From NCBI GenBank assembly GCA_028015205.1, contig CM051516.1:61260230-61324229 (forward strand): a stretch of DNA of 64,000 bases. Reading direction: 5' to 3'. The translations under genes and the position numbers were made by a program. The notes under the pieces are model-generated. The model saw nothing but the letters and a program-made list of their open reading frames with translations, made no database searches and was not told the origin of the DNA. Shown in pieces: positions 1-12,385 of this stretch. This DNA is from Mytilisepta virgata. Its lineage: Eukaryota; Mollusca; Bivalvia; Mytilida; Mytilidae. How positions within the stretch are numbered: the first letter of the stretch is position 1; every line of letters starts with the position of its first letter.

Positions 1-276
1 ATTGTAACAATTCAGTATATATTGTAGTATTGTGTGATATGTTAATAAAATAAATTCATATCTTGGAGTAGAATAGATGAAATTATTATAATAGCCTCCC
101 TCTTTTTAGTTGTAAGTTACTTGTACATGATGATTTTTTTAAGAAAGGAATTATTGAGATTATGTTGAAAGCAACAAGGGTTTTATCGGAGATTTGCAGA
201 AATTTTTGGAAAATAATTATTTTCTATGATAATACCCTACAATTTCAAATGATCAGTTTGAATTTATGTTTTACAG

Positions 277-381
277 AAACTTGACGAAGAAAGAGAAGAA
301 AACAGGCAATTGAAAGCCCTTCTAGAAAGTCGAGATCAGAAAATAGTGGAATTAGAGCGAGAAATTTACTGTTTGAATAAG
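277..381 (+). CDS. PAWR: PAWR (Par-4) homologue, penultimate coding exon
   Basis: A 105-nt, 35-codon exon sits between an acceptor (ttttacag, ending at 276) and a donor (gtaaga, from 382), with both introns in phase 0. It encodes a charged coiled coil starting KLDEEREENRQLK and ending LEREIYCLNK. Joined to 4864-4956 it gives the leucine-zipper tail of Par-4, a pro-apoptotic protein that binds atypical PKC and WT1 through this zipper. The segment IVELEREIYCLNKDLEDL aligns with the remembered vertebrate Par-4 C terminus (LKEEIDLLNRDLDDIEDE). The rest of the gene lies left of the window. The assignment rests on the zipper alone, so another coiled-coil protein cannot be fully excluded. Confidence 0.75.
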
Positions 382-1318
382 GTAAGAGGTGTAAATATAT
401 CCTCAGTGGACAACATCATATCATCTATCATAATTAAATCATACATAAGCGTCACCAAAAAGGTATTATTTCAGCTTTTTATAAGTTAAATAAATTTCAC
501 TGTCACAATTATCTGATAGCTCTAACATGCCTGCTCATTGCTGGATAAAGAAAATGGATGACCTCTACTAATCAGTTATCACTTGTTTGGACTTCAATTT
601 TTTTCTAACAAAAAGGATCTTTTCAGATTTTACAATTATCGCCTTTTACTAACTTAGTGTTTTTTTTTAATAGAATATTTAGCCAAATTAACTTGTTTTA
701 CAGAGAATATAGAATTTGGTAAGGTAAACTGTTGTTATTTCCTAGCAGCATGGAATATGTTCAGAATTATGATATTTTATGCCTACAGTTAAATTTTATT
801 TTTGAATGCCTTCGAAAAGCTCGTTTTTTGCATTTTTTTGTCTTTTTTTTTAATTTGATAGTCTTTCCTTTTCTTTTATTTGAAACATTAACGGAATTAA
901 TGACCAAGTATTGTAAATCACCGAGGATTATACCTTCCTGTTTGTAGAAAATAAAGTTCAGTCTAGTATATATGTATTGAAATCCACAATTGACCAAAAC
1001 CCTTATTTTGTCTTGTGAAGTAACACATTGAAAGGAAGTCTTATAGCACATGTTATTATATCTTGTTTCATGAATATCGGTGAATGATTGAAAAAGAATG
1101 TTGTAGTATGCACTTTGCATCTGTCTTTTAATGTGCTGAAGGAATTTAGTTGTCTCATCTTTCTGCATTGTTTTATAATTCAGTATATTTTTACTAATGC
1201 CCAAATACTTTTAAATAGTGTACATTCATTGTAATAACATAAGATTTGTTTGTTCTTACTTTAGAAATTTTAAGAACAGGATACATATGGCAAGCTTGTC
1301 TCTCCTATTTTATAGCCA

Positions 1319-4300
1319 ATTTTTGTCGAGCCTGCGACTTTAGTCGCAGAAAGCTCGTCATAGGGATAGTGATCCGGCGGCGGCAGCGGCGGCGTTAACT
1401 AACTTCTTAAAAGCTTTATATTTTAGAAGATGGAAGACCTGGATGCTTTATACTTTGTATATAGATGCCTTATGTTACGAAGTTTCTGTCTGTCATATGT
1501 ACATTGTCCTTGACCCCATTTTCATGGTTCAGTGACTACTTGAAAAAAAAGTTAAGATTTTTTGTAATGTTAATTTCTCTCTTATTATGAGTAATAGGAT
1601 AACTATATTTGGTATGTGCGTACCTTACAGGGTCCTCATCCCCATCAGACAGTTTTCAATTGACCTCGACCCAATTTCAAGGATCAGTGAACAAGGTTAA
1701 GTTTTGGTGGTCAAGTCCATATCTCAGATACTATAAGCAATAGGTCTAGTATATTTGGTGTATGGAAGGATTGTAAGGTGTACAAGTCCAACTGGCAGGT
1801 GTCATCTGACCTTGACCTCATTTTCATGGTTCAGTGGTTATAGTTAAGTTTTTGTGTTTTGGCCGGTTTTTCGAATACTGTATGCAATAGGTCTACTATA
1901 TTTTGTGCAAGGATTGTAAGGTGTACATGTCCAACTGGCAGGTGTCATCTAACCTTGACCTCATTTTTATGGTTCAGTGGTTATAGTTAAGTTTTTGTGT
2001 TTTGGCCTGTTTTTCAAATACTGTATGCAATAGGTCTACTATATTTGGTGTATGGAAGGATTGTAAGGTGTACATGTCCAACTGGCAAGTGTCATCTAAC
2101 CTTGACCTCATTTTCATTGTTCAGTGGTTATAGTTAAGGTTTTTGTGTTTTGGCCTGTTTTTCGAATACTGTATGCAATAGGTCTACTATATTTGGTGTA
2201 TGGAAGGATTGTAAGGTGTACATGTCCAACCGACAGGTGTCATCTGACCTTGACCTCATTTTCATGGTTCAGTGGTTATAGTTAAGTTTTTGTGTTTTGG
2301 CCTGTTTTTAGCTCACCTGGCCTAAAAGGCCATGTGAGCTATTCTCATCACTTTGCGTCCGTCGTCGTCGTCGTCGTCGTCGTATGTCGTCGTAAACTTT
2401 TCACATTTTTATCAACTCCTCTGAAACCACTGAACCAATTTAAACCAAACTTAAATGGAATGGTCCTTGGATGGTCCCCTTTAAAAATTGTGTTCGGTTT
2501 TCCCGGGCGCCATCCAATATGGCTGCCATGGTCGGACATAGTTTAACCTTGAACCCTATGGGAATTTTAACATTTTTATTATCTTCTCTGAGACCATTAG
2601 GCCAATTTGAACCAAACTTTTGTGGAATGGTCCTTGGGTGGCGCCTTTTAAAATTTGTGTTCGGTTTCCCTGAACGCCATCCAACATGGCCGCCACGGCT
2701 GGACTTAGTTTAACATTGAGCCTATGGGAATTTTACTTTTTCGTCAACTCCTCTGAAACCACTGAACCAATTTAAACCAAACTTGAGTGGAATTGTCCTT
2801 GGATGGTCCCCTTTAAAAATAGTGTTCGGTTTTCCGGGACGCTGTCCAATATGGCTGCCATGGTTGGACATAGTTTAACCTTGGACCCTATGGGAATTTT
2901 AACATTTTCGTTATCTACTCTGAGACCATTAGGCCAATTTGCTCCAAACTTTGGTGCAATGGTCCTTGGGTGGCCCCTTTTAAAATTTGTGTTCGGTTTC
3001 CCCGAACACCATCCAACATGGCCGCCATGGCTGGACCTAGTTTAACATTGAGCCTATGGGAATTTTACTTTTTCGTCAACTCCTCTGAAACCACTGAACC
3101 TATTTAAACCAAACTTAAGTGGAATGGTCCTTGGATGGTCCCCTTTAAAATTTGTGTTCGGTTTTCTGGGGCGCTGTCCAATATGGCTGCCATGGTTGGA
3201 CATAGTTTAACCTTCTACCCTATGTGAATTTTAACATTTTCGTTATCTTCTTTGAGACCATTAGGCCAATTTGAACCAAACTTTGGTGCAATGGTCCTTG
3301 GGTGGCCCCTTTTAAAATATGTGTTCGGTTTCCCCGAATGCCATCCAACATGGCCCCATGGATGGACCTAATTTAACATTGAGCCTATGGGGATTTTACT
3401 TTTTCGTCAACTCCCCTGAGCCAATTTGAACCAAACTTTGGTGGAATGGGTGGCCCCTTTCCATACTTATGTCTGGCATCCTCGACTTCCAACCGACATG
3501 GCTGCTGTTACAGAAAATAGAAAAAGGGGGGGGGATGAATTTCCAAAAATCTTCTATGAAACTGCAAGGCCAGTTGCAACCAAACTTGGCAGTAGTAGTC
3601 CTTAGGAGGTTCTCTTTTAGATGGATGTCTGATGACCCGGACTGTTAACCAAGATGGCAGCCACAGCCGAACTTAGTTAAACTTAGTTAAACATAGGGCC
3701 CTATGGGAAAATTCATTGAAAAATCTTTTTATCTGAAAACAATTTACCAAATTGAAACCAGACTTTGCAGCAATGGTCCTTATATGGTCCTCTTTCAGAA
3801 TTGTGTCCCATGACCTGGACTGTCAACCAAGATGGCTGCCACAACCGAACTTAGTTTAACATAAGGCCCCATGGGAAAATTCATTGAAAAATCTTCTTAT
3901 CTGAAACCACTTGACCAATTGGAACCAGACTTTGCAGCAATGGTCCTTAGGACGTCCTATTTCAGAATTGTCTGATTTCGTGGACTGTGAACCAAGATGG
4001 CCGACAGAACCAAACTTAGTTTAACAAAAGAACCCTATGGGAAATTCACTCAAAAATCTTCTGGTCACAAACCACTCAACCAATTAGAACTAGACTTGGT
4101 AGCAATGGTCCTTAGATGGTTCTTTTTTAGAAATGTGTCCATTGACCTAGACTGTCAACCATGAGGCTGCCACAGCCGAACTTAATTGAACATAGAACCC
4201 TATAGAAAAACCAGCCAAATCTTTAGTCCTGCTCAAGATGAAAAGTTCAATGCAGGTGAGCGATACAGGCTCTTTAGAGCCTCTAGTTTGAATACTGTAT

Positions 4301-4375
4301 GCAATATGTCTGATAGCATTTACTTTCATTAGAAATACACAACAGGCGAGACATTTTTGTGTGTCCACTCTTGTT
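1319..4375 (+). repeat. Dispersed repeat family B, split by a family A insertion
   Basis: The left end is tttttgtcgagcctgcgact followed by a GC-rich ggcggcggcagcggcggcg stretch. The right end is caggcgagacatttttgtgt then ccactcttgtt. Inside, from about 1500 to 2309, a unit of about 147 bp recurs (taggtcta at 1741, 1888, 2031 and 2179), carrying ttgacctcattttcatggtt. The unit breaks after cctgttttt at 2309 and resumes at 4290 with gaatactgtatgcaa, so 2310-4289 is a later insertion. A minus-strand copy lies at 25004-25766 and a decayed plus copy near 13872-14505. No coding capacity is seen. Confidence 0.75.
2310..4289 (+). repeat. Dispersed repeat family A (AGCTCACCTG element), nested in family B
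   Basis: It begins with the short inverted repeat agctcacctggcctaaaagg..ccatgtgagct, then tcatcactttgcgtccgtcg and a (CGT)n run. It ends gcaggtgagcgatacaggct then ctttagagcctctagttt. The interior is a tandem array with a period near 332 bp, itself two similar half-units (ctcctctgaaaccactgaac at about 2416, 2749 and 3081). The short ORFs at 2292-3045 are read from the repeat and are not genes. Other copies: 11661-12385, 30480-30793, 30795-31653 (both minus), a weak one at 59888-60660, and the 3' part at 63300-63755. It resembles a non-autonomous transposon common in bivalves (from memory). Confidence 0.75.
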
Positions 4376-4863
4376 GTAAATTATATAAAGTTGAAGCTTA
4401 TATGTACTCCTCCAATACATACTACATGTATGTTAACAGTATAGATGTGGATACACATATTTTACCACATCACTTAATCGAGTATGTTATATTTTTACAC
4501 TTAATTAATGTATGTATTTACATGAATGTAACTTAAAGAAATAAGCTCAGTTACATGGTGCACACTGAATAAAATGCATATTGGGTTATAGTTAAGTGTG
4601 TAACATGTGCATTGAGGTTATTTCAAATAGAACTTATGGTTAATGGTTATAATTCAATCCCAAGTTTCATTTTAAGGCCTAACACATTAATGGGAAGCCA
4701 TTTTATGATGTCACAGAAGAATAGAAAAATTTAGTTTATGTGATGATAAAATAAAAATAAGTGAACAATTGTCTAAATTTTAAGTGAGCTGTGAAGTTAA
4801 TTATATTTTTGATTTTAAGACAATTTGTTGTATTGTCCTGATATAATTTTCTATATCTTACAG

Positions 4864-4956
4864 GATCTTGAAGATTTAGATGAAGATTATCAGAAGTTAC
4901 AGGTGGAAAATCATGCATTGATACGGACTGTATCACAACTCAGCACCAGAGTTTGA
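4864..4956 (+). CDS. PAWR: PAWR (Par-4) homologue, terminal coding exon
   Basis: After the acceptor ttacag (ending at 4863) the frame reads DLEDLDEDYQKLQVENHALI and ends RTVSQLSTRV with TGA at 4954-4956. The heptad leucines and the ending VxQL(S)TR match the remembered vertebrate Par-4 terminus (LLKVVGQLTR), which is what identifies the gene. It continues the phase-0 exon at 277-381, giving 65 residues in this window. Its last 32 bases, stop included, lie in the first copy of a 35-bp tandem triplication, so copies two and three fall in the 3' UTR. A poly(A) signal AATAAA follows at 5057-5062; other possible signals lie further down, for example near 7936. Confidence 0.8.
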   Translation, partial: DLEDLDEDYQKLQVENHALIRTVSQLSTRV

Positions 4957-5029
4957 TATGGACTGTATCACAACTCAGCACCAGAGTTTGATATGGACTG
5001 TATCACAACTCAGCACCAGAGTTTGATAT
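4925..5029 (+). repeat. 35-bp tandem triplication across the PAWR stop codon
   Basis: Three copies of a 35-bp unit that begins ggactgtatcacaactcagc: 4925-4959, 4960-4994 and 4995-5029, identical by eye. Copy one carries the last codons and TGA; the others are 3' UTR. Confidence 0.9.
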
Positions 5030-6332
5030 GGCAATATACAGCTAAGAACTAAACACAATAAATGGTGCCATTGTACAAAATTACAGCTGTGGTGCTGTAC
5101 ATAGCAAGCGCAAATTTGATATTTTTAAAAATTAATATTTTTCACAGTAAAACCTTGTTACTTGATAGTGAAGTCAAACTCCTGATATATAAAAAGTAAT
5201 ATAATGATATAAGTAGAGTCATTCATATAATTGAAGTTCTGAAAGACCAAAATGAAAGAAGTTTAAACGGCTAAAAGTGTTAAGGTCATTTGAGTTACAT
5301 TTGCAAAATTCAGACATTTCATTACCAGCAATTGGTCTTTGATCTTATCAGAGAGAGAATGGATTAACATGAAAAACACAAGAACAAAAATAGTATGTAC
5401 TTTAAATTCAGAAATTTTAGAGTACATTTATTATTCGTCACCAATGCCCAATATTTTAAGGCTAATTAATGCAGTTCATCTACTTCTTGTAATATTATGT
5501 AAATAGGAAAATATCCAAATGCAATCTTATTTTTGCAATCTTCATCAAGTTGCATATCACAATAATATAAAGATATCAGATTAATTTCCTGGTATACAGT
5601 ATATCCCATAGGCTTTTTAAGGAGGAAAACACGGTATAAATAGTAGTAAGGTTTTACTGTCAGTTTTTCAGTATTTTGTTTAAAGATTTAGAGTATATAT
5701 ATATACATTGTGCTATTGCAAAAAGCTTAATTTAGGATGTAAGCTAAAAATTATTGTTTAGAAATGTGACATGAATAAGTATGTAGAAAATACATGTATT
5801 TATTCCACGTTTTATAATACAGTTGTGTAGAAAGATTTTATGAGGAGTTTACTGTGTCAATGCATTGATATCATATTTTCTGATTTCAAACTACAAACTT
5901 AAATCTGACATACGTGCTAATTTGTCACAGAACACATTATTTGTGACAGCATTTTGGATAATGGAATAATATATGTGTTCTACTTTAATTCATAACTAAT
6001 TTTTTGTGAAAAAACTGTGACTTTGCTACAATTTTACACATTCCTAACAGAGATTAGACATATCCTCAAGAGTCAAAATGGCTCAAACTTTTGGAACAAA
6101 ACATACACACATTCAGCAAGGTCACATTTGAATATGGTTTCTTAGAAATAATCAATGAAGTTTACACAGAAAATTGAAAATCTCTATTGGTAAAAAGTTT
6201 GGGCATTTTAGCATTGGAAAAGGCATTAATTATAGCTAAATCAAAGGAAAGGCCAAGTTAATGTTTTTGTTAGTATCTTACAGATATTATTTAAGATTTA
6301 CCAGGAAATGTGGGAGACAAAGCAGATCATTT
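5030..6332. other. Probable 3' UTR and downstream AT-rich DNA, no gene seen
   Basis: This follows the PAWR stop. It holds AATAAA at 5057-5062 and AT-rich sequence with no coding signal. 6050-6215 is a diverged copy of a dispersed repeat also present at 12770-12945 (shared tokens: caaacttttggaacaaaac and gaaaattgaaaatc). Confidence 0.5.
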
Positions 6333-7195
6333 TTATACGACCGCAAAATTTTTGCGGTCATATATTGGTATGACGTTGGCGGCGTCGTCATCGTCGTCCG
6401 AAGACATTTGGTTTTCCAATATAACTTTAGTATAAGTTAATAGAAATCTATGAAATTTAAACACAAGGTTTATGACCACAAAAGGAAGGTTGGGATTGAT
6501 TTTGAGAGTATTGGTCCCAACAGTTTAAGAATTAGAGGCCAAAAAAGGCCCAATAAGCATTTTTGGTTATTATCTTGGTGTAAGGGAGGTAATCCAAACA
6601 CATTTAAAGTAAAATGTTGTGTATGATTCGATTACCTCCCTTACAAGTTGTAAATTATGTATAAAGAAATGGGGGGGGGGAGGTGAAAACAAAATTTAGG
6701 GGGGGGGGGGGTAAATGAGAAATTGGGGGGGGGGGCAATTTTTTCTCATTTCAGATTTCAGAAATTAAAAAGAAAATTTCAAATTTTTTTTTGCAAAAAA
6801 GGGGGGGGGGGGGGTTACAATAAATTTTATTGTTTTTTGTTTTTGGTTTTTTTTTGGGGGGGGGGGGGGTCAATGTGCAACTTCATAGTGTATTGCACAA
6901 AAGCAAAAAAAGGTGTAAATTATTTTTTTTGGGGGGGGGGAGGGGGGGCAATTCGCCACAGCATATTGTATTGCACAAAAAGCAAAAAATTGAATATAAA
7001 TTCAAATCATATGACCAATTCTAAGTTCTTTGATTACAGTTATTCTGTGTCAGAAACCTATTATGTGTCAAATATTTAATTACAATCCAAATTCAGACCT
7101 GTATCAAGTGCGAATATTGTGTCCATTTTTGCCCCAATTGTTCAAGGTTGGAGCTCTGCGGCCGTATCCAGCTGCGCTCAGCGAAGCAATTTATT
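6333..7195 (+). repeat. Dispersed repeat with TACGACCGCAAAA end and poly-G tracts
   Basis: The left end is the small hairpin tacgaccgcaaaatttttgc followed by ggtca, then ggcggcgtcgtcatcgtcgt. The right end carries ctctgcggccgtatccagct, again a CGG(T/C)CGTAT motif. I remember this end pair from many mussel loci as a mobile repeat. Between them lie at least six G runs of about 9-16 bases (near 6670, 6702, 6725, 6802, 6856 and 6931). The Gly-rich ORFs here are read through the G runs and are rejected as genes. Confidence 0.65.
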
Positions 7196-8807
7196 GTAGA
7201 GTCTTTTTGTCTCATACGAAAAATTTTCAAGTATAAAATTGGACATTAATGTGAAAAGTACATTTTAAACCAATTGGTCAGACTCAGATCTCCAGATTTA
7301 TTTCAGAAGATATTTTTTGGTTAAAAATCTTAATCTTTTGTCCCCAACTAAAAATCAAGGAAGAGTTAAATACCTTTAAATAGCAGTGAAAATTTGACTG
7401 TCCTATACTTGATACACAAATGTTTTAATAAACCAAAGTTAAAAAGAAAATGAACAAAATGTGTATAATGATCTCATTCTTTGTTAAGTGTTTTTTTATT
7501 GTAGGAATTTTTAAATATGTGAAATCCTCACTTGTAACGGAATTGATACCAGTAATCCTGTAGTACACTATGTTTATGAAGAACAAAACTACCATTGTCA
7601 GAATGTTAAAGATTTGTTATCATTTCCATTACAAAATTACAATGTTACCAATTTGTGGAACTCGCTGGTACTTTTCTCAATGATAATTTTTATTGGAATT
7701 TCATAAAAATTTATTTTGGGAAGATTTAACTTTCTCGTCACTCTTTACCAAAAAAGAGATTTTTGGTTTTTATTTAATTACCCAAGTTTCTTATACATGC
7801 ATACAGTATGTTAAGGATTTTTGAGGTCATATATATGTTAAATAATTGTTTTTAAGTATGGCATTAGCCATGTAAGATATTAAGTTATTTTTTAATTTTA
7901 TTAATAGACATATCAGTTTATATGGATACAAATAAAATATATATGTGAAAAAAAAAAATCAAAAAATTTTCATAAATTGTTTGTATCTTATATACGTGTA
8001 ATTTTATTTCTATTGATGACAATTTTTATTTTGAAGAATTGTTTTTATGTTTAGCAGGACACCTTCTTGTGAAGATTTGAAAAAAAAATAACATCTTTGA
8101 TTTGGCAAAACTTCCACTATTTTTACGTATAACAATCCACATATGTGCGAACAATGATAAGATTATGAGTTCCCTTTCACAAAGGTTCATATAACTACAG
8201 TTAGTGTGTTTTGATATCTGCTCTTCTGTATCTATTCTATGTTTTACCTGGAATCTGAGTTTTGATAATAGTCATACAAATGTAAAACTGTTATCTCCAT
8301 AGTTCTCGGACTACTACAAATCATTCCATAACGTATACATTCCCGAAGGGTATCATGTACTACCGTATGCTGATAGGACTGCCATTTATAGTTTTTAGAA
8401 TTTTGTTGCTACATAGTAGCTTTATATAAAACATCTTGCTTCGTAGTTTGTAATTTTTATGTTAACTTAAATGTTTTTGTTTATTCATGCAGTTAGATGT
8501 GCTGTTTTTCAGATTTAAAATGTCTATTGTGGGTTTTTTTTAGAATATGGACAGTAAAAGTACAAGTACTCGAATCTTAAAAGTTTTCCCCTTGTTAGTA
8601 GAAGATTTGGTGCAGCAGTTTATATTTTGTTTACAATTAGATACAAACTTTAAAAACTGCAAAATGTGAAATAGAAATTACTATGAAAAATTTTGAACCA
8701 TATTACAACTTATTTGGAACCTAGATGTATCCATACAGGTGTAATTGACCAATTTTAACATTTATTACTTCCCATTATTTCAAATGATCACTACGGTTTG
8801 GTTATTG
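7196..8807. other. AT-rich non-coding stretch
   Basis: No exon, RNA gene or repeat boundary is recognised. Possible AATAAA signals near 7936 could serve a long PAWR 3' UTR. Confidence 0.5.
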
Positions 8808-9000
8808 TATATAGCCCCATATAACATATATCAGACCTGATTTTGACAACAGGGAAAACAGAGCGGAAATCACACTTCATCAGCCATTTTACTATGTATA
8901 ATAAAGGAACCGTAATGGAAAAATCCGGACTTCCAAAAGCGGAATTCCGCTTTAAAGCGGAAGAAAATCAGGTCTGATATATGTTATATGGGGCTATATA
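8808..9000. mobile_element. 193-bp MITE with 37-bp terminal inverted repeats
   Basis: The first 37 bases, beginning tatatagccccatataaca, are the exact reverse complement of 8964-9000, which end tatggggctatata. The interior has caaaagcggaattccgcttt, itself palindromic, and no coding capacity. A shorter relative with the inner TIR atcagacctgatttt is at 28450-28590. Confidence 0.85.
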
Positions 9001-10195
9001 TTTTTACTCATTAAATAAAATATAAAAAAAAAATGAAAAAAAGATAATTTACAATGAACGAAAACAAAAATTTGGCCTGCATGTTGCATTTAGATTATCA
9101 CATTGCACAAAACATTGCAAAAACACTTGAAATAAATTGTGCAGAAAGGTTACACAAAAATAAGTGACATATTTAAACAATTTGTTATCACTGCAGATAA
9201 ACAGTTTTTTTTGCATCAGTAAAGCAACTCCATTTTATTTTCTGAAAAGTATTTCTAAGGCCTTATAGCCAGAAATCAGGGGAGATAATAATGTTAAATT
9301 GGACTAGTGAAAAGTGTATTGTAGTTTTTAATGTTAAAGTAGATGATCAATATTGAGAATCTTTTTTTAAATGTTTATATAAAGATAAAAATTAAAATTT
9401 TAGATATATGTGGAAAAATTTACATAAGTGTTGATTTGCATCCATCATAGGCAACTGATTGAATTTTATTTGTTATGCTAGCTTGTACATTATATATTAT
9501 ATCATTAATTTCAAATGAAAAAAATAGATGAAAAAGAGCAATGACTCTAATTGGATTGTAAACTGTTTTTAATAGAACAGTCAGTGTTAGATATTCACTC
9601 AATATTTTCCGAGTCTTGGTTTTTTTTTTTTTTGGTTATGTTTTCAGTGAAAGTTAATCTTGTTAAAATTGATATTTACAGTCATGGTTATAAGTTTGAT
9701 TTAAAGTTTTGAAAATTAATGGTTTCTTACCTGTGCCAATTTAAAATTTGAAATTCCAAGTATTATATGAAGAAGTTGTGATACAAAAATTTAATGTGAT
9801 AATTTGTTGTTATTATATCCTGGTCCTTCTCCCTTGTAGTTAGTTAAGGAACCATTGAGTATTCTTTTAGTAGAGTTTAATATTGATAGCTCTTTGTTAC
9901 TGAACAGGTTAGTTGCCTTTTGGGGCATCTTTACAGTAATGTTGATGTATTTGTACTAATTGCCTTTTCAGAAACAGATATGCAGTTGCCAAAAACATAT
10001 CCTATTCATGATATGCAGTAATAAAAACATGCCCTGTCCTTCACTAGATGCGATTAAAATTTATGTTTTAGTATTGTTTTGACCAGGGATTATGACAACA
10101 GCAAACCATTTCATGGGTTATCTCCCTTTTATTTAAAAATTATCATAATATTATCATATGGTACACTCTGAAAGATATAGATGTGTAAGTATAAA
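9001..10195. other. AT-rich stretch, no feature recognised
   Basis: Poly-A/T runs and short spurious ORFs only. Confidence 0.5.
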
Positions 10196-10380
10196 AGAGT
10201 CGAACCTGTTTATGAAGGGCACCAATGGGACCAATGAAAATTTCCCTTTCTAGGCATGTGCCCTTTTTAGAGAGGTTAATTTTACAAGCTTAATTCATAG
10301 ATTGGAAACTTTTAATAACAGCGCTCTTTATAACAGTGATTTACTTTATAGATTTGCCCTTTAAAGCAGGTTTGACTGTA
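10196..10380. mobile_element. Diverged foldback MITE (AACCTG...CAGGTT ends), copy 1
   Basis: The left end, agtcgaacctgtttatgaag then ggc, pairs with the right end, gccctttaaagcaggtttga then ctgta. A second copy is at 11297-11480. Confidence 0.55.
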
Positions 10381-11296
10381 TAAAAATGAAGTTATGTTCA
10401 CTTTTGTTCTTCTACAAATTAAAAAAACTACCCTGTTCTGGAAAATTTTACTGATATTTATGACCCAGTCTCTAAACATCAAGATTGTGAAAATATGACC
10501 TTTTATCAGACTTACAAAATTATTGGAGGTAGTCTCCTATTACACTCATATTGGGTTGTTCAGTTTTGACATGTGATAGTGCCATGTCATTCTAATGTAG
10601 CTTGTTGTAAACTTGTCATTATCTGTGGTCTAGAACAATTAAGAATAGATTTTTTGAAGTAACTAATTTGAAGAGAGTTCATCTCAAATGAGTTTTGATA
10701 ACCAGATAAGTGGCATTACTAAATAAGATATGTTGACAAATTTTCTGATCATAAATCTTTTGTGCACTTTTGAGACTTACATTGTAGATTGTAGCATTTT
10801 TTTTATCACTGTGAAGATATCAATTTTTTATACAGTTTTTTAAAATTGCAGTACTAGTAATTTAAGCTTGCATTTAATAATTTAGTTAAAACATGAACCT
10901 TAACATTATTTTCGGTAAATTTGGTCCAAGATTCACAATGACAAATATATGAAGACATTAATTTCTGAATCTGAATCTGTTATCTCAATGTCATTAAGGA
11001 AATGACAAAATATATAAAATGTTGCATTGTTAAGTAGTTGTTATTTCTGTATCATCATTAATCACTTAATCAGAGTCATCTTAAGATAACCAGAATCAAG
11101 GTAACCAACCATATGTAAAAGTATATCATTTATTTTTAAATGAAATGATATAAATTTGACAGAGCTATCTTAGCTATTTTATGAATATCTATTATGTATT
11201 TTTTGTTTTAGAGATATGTGAAAGAGTTTTGTAATGTTGTAGGTATCAGAGATTTGCATTTGAACTTAAGTACCTTTTTGAAATGTCAGAAGTTAG
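10381..11296. other. AT-rich stretch, no feature recognised
   Basis: Nothing coding or repetitive is seen between the two foldback copies. Confidence 0.45.
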
Positions 11297-11480
11297 TACA
11301 GTTAAACCTGTCTTATGTGACCTTGAAAGGGGAAAGAAAATTATGGTAACAGTAAAGACAGATGGTCTTTATATGCAGGTTAATTTTACATAGAATGCAC
11401 TACACAGTTATATCAAAATTTAGTCTTTTAAGACAGGTTATTGGTTAATACAGGTGGTCTCTAAGGCAGGTTTGAGTGTA
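11297..11480. mobile_element. Diverged foldback MITE, copy 2
   Basis: The left end tacagttaaacctgtctta pairs with the right end taaggcaggtttgagtgta. Length and ends match 10196-10380. Confidence 0.6.
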
Positions 11481-11660
11481 TTTACAATGCTCCAGTGTCA
11501 GACTGATAGTTGATTTTATATAATTTACAGGGTCTAAATGTTTATGACTTATTACCTTTTATTATGTTGTATATGGGTATCATGATTTACATGTACTTAT
11601 ATGATAGCGAAATATATTGGTAAATTTTTTAATATTTGAGAATAGTTTTCAGATTCCAGC

Positions 11661-12385
11661 TTACCTGTGGAGCAATTTTAACTCACTTTGCAATGAAAGA
11701 TCATTTGAGATTTTTCTATCACTCTGTGTCCACCATCTATTCACAAATATTAAAAAGTCTTCTCTGACACCTTTGGGCACTAACTTTTAGTGGCCTCTTT
11801 CAAAATTATGTCATGTACCCTGGACCTGAACCAAATGGCTGCCATCAAAAAATCTGTAATTTTTGGATCTATTGAGACACATGAGGTTTCAAAATTTGGA
11901 TTTCTTCTTTAGTCATCCCCTTTCTAAAGTGTTTGTCAGATCTTGAGAGCTAGCCAATATGGCTTCTGTCACTAAAAATAGACAATTAAAAAAAAATTTT
12001 TTTAAGTTTCTTCTGAAACCATGAATTGTCTGTACTACTGGTAGGTCTTTGTTTATTATTGTCTACAGTCTGGACCTTGGGCCAGTATAATCATTGACAT
12101 ATGAGAAAATTAAACCAATAGATATTTGAAGGTATTTGAAAATTTTCTCATAAACTGCTATGGCAATTTAAACAAAATAAAGATGGAATAATCCTTGTTA
12201 ATAACCTTTCAAAATAACTTCTTGGAATCCTGTATGACAACTGCTTTGGTCAATACTTCTTTAAAAATATACTATTGCATTACCAAACTTTGATGAAATG
12301 GACCTAGATTGTCCGTATAGATAATAACTACCGGTAATATGCACTTGCAGAGCTTTATAGGCTCCTATGAGCCTCAGTTACTTTG
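11661..12385 (+). repeat. Decayed copy of family A repeat
   Basis: It starts agcttacctgtggagcaatt, has ctatcactctgtgtccacca where full copies have the tcatcacttggcgtcc motif, keeps ccaatatggcttctgtcact, and ends gagctttataggctcctatg then agcctcagtt, matching the family A 3' end. Confidence 0.6.

Larger units (their letters stand above)
382..4863 (+). other. Last intron of the PAWR homologue, full of repeats
   Basis: This intron runs from gtaaga (382) to ttacag (4863). 382-1318 is AT-rich and I see no gene in it. 1319-4375 is a family B repeat interrupted by a family A repeat. 4376-4863 is AT-rich with no feature recognised. Confidence 0.7.

Noticed and set aside
2292..3045. Three similar plus-strand ORFs (VPFKN.VRFSG..SNMAAMV)
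   Set aside because: Frames of the tandem units in repeat family A. Other copies of the family have broken frames.
6723..7079. Gly-rich ORFs
   Set aside because: Produced by poly-G runs inside a dispersed repeat.
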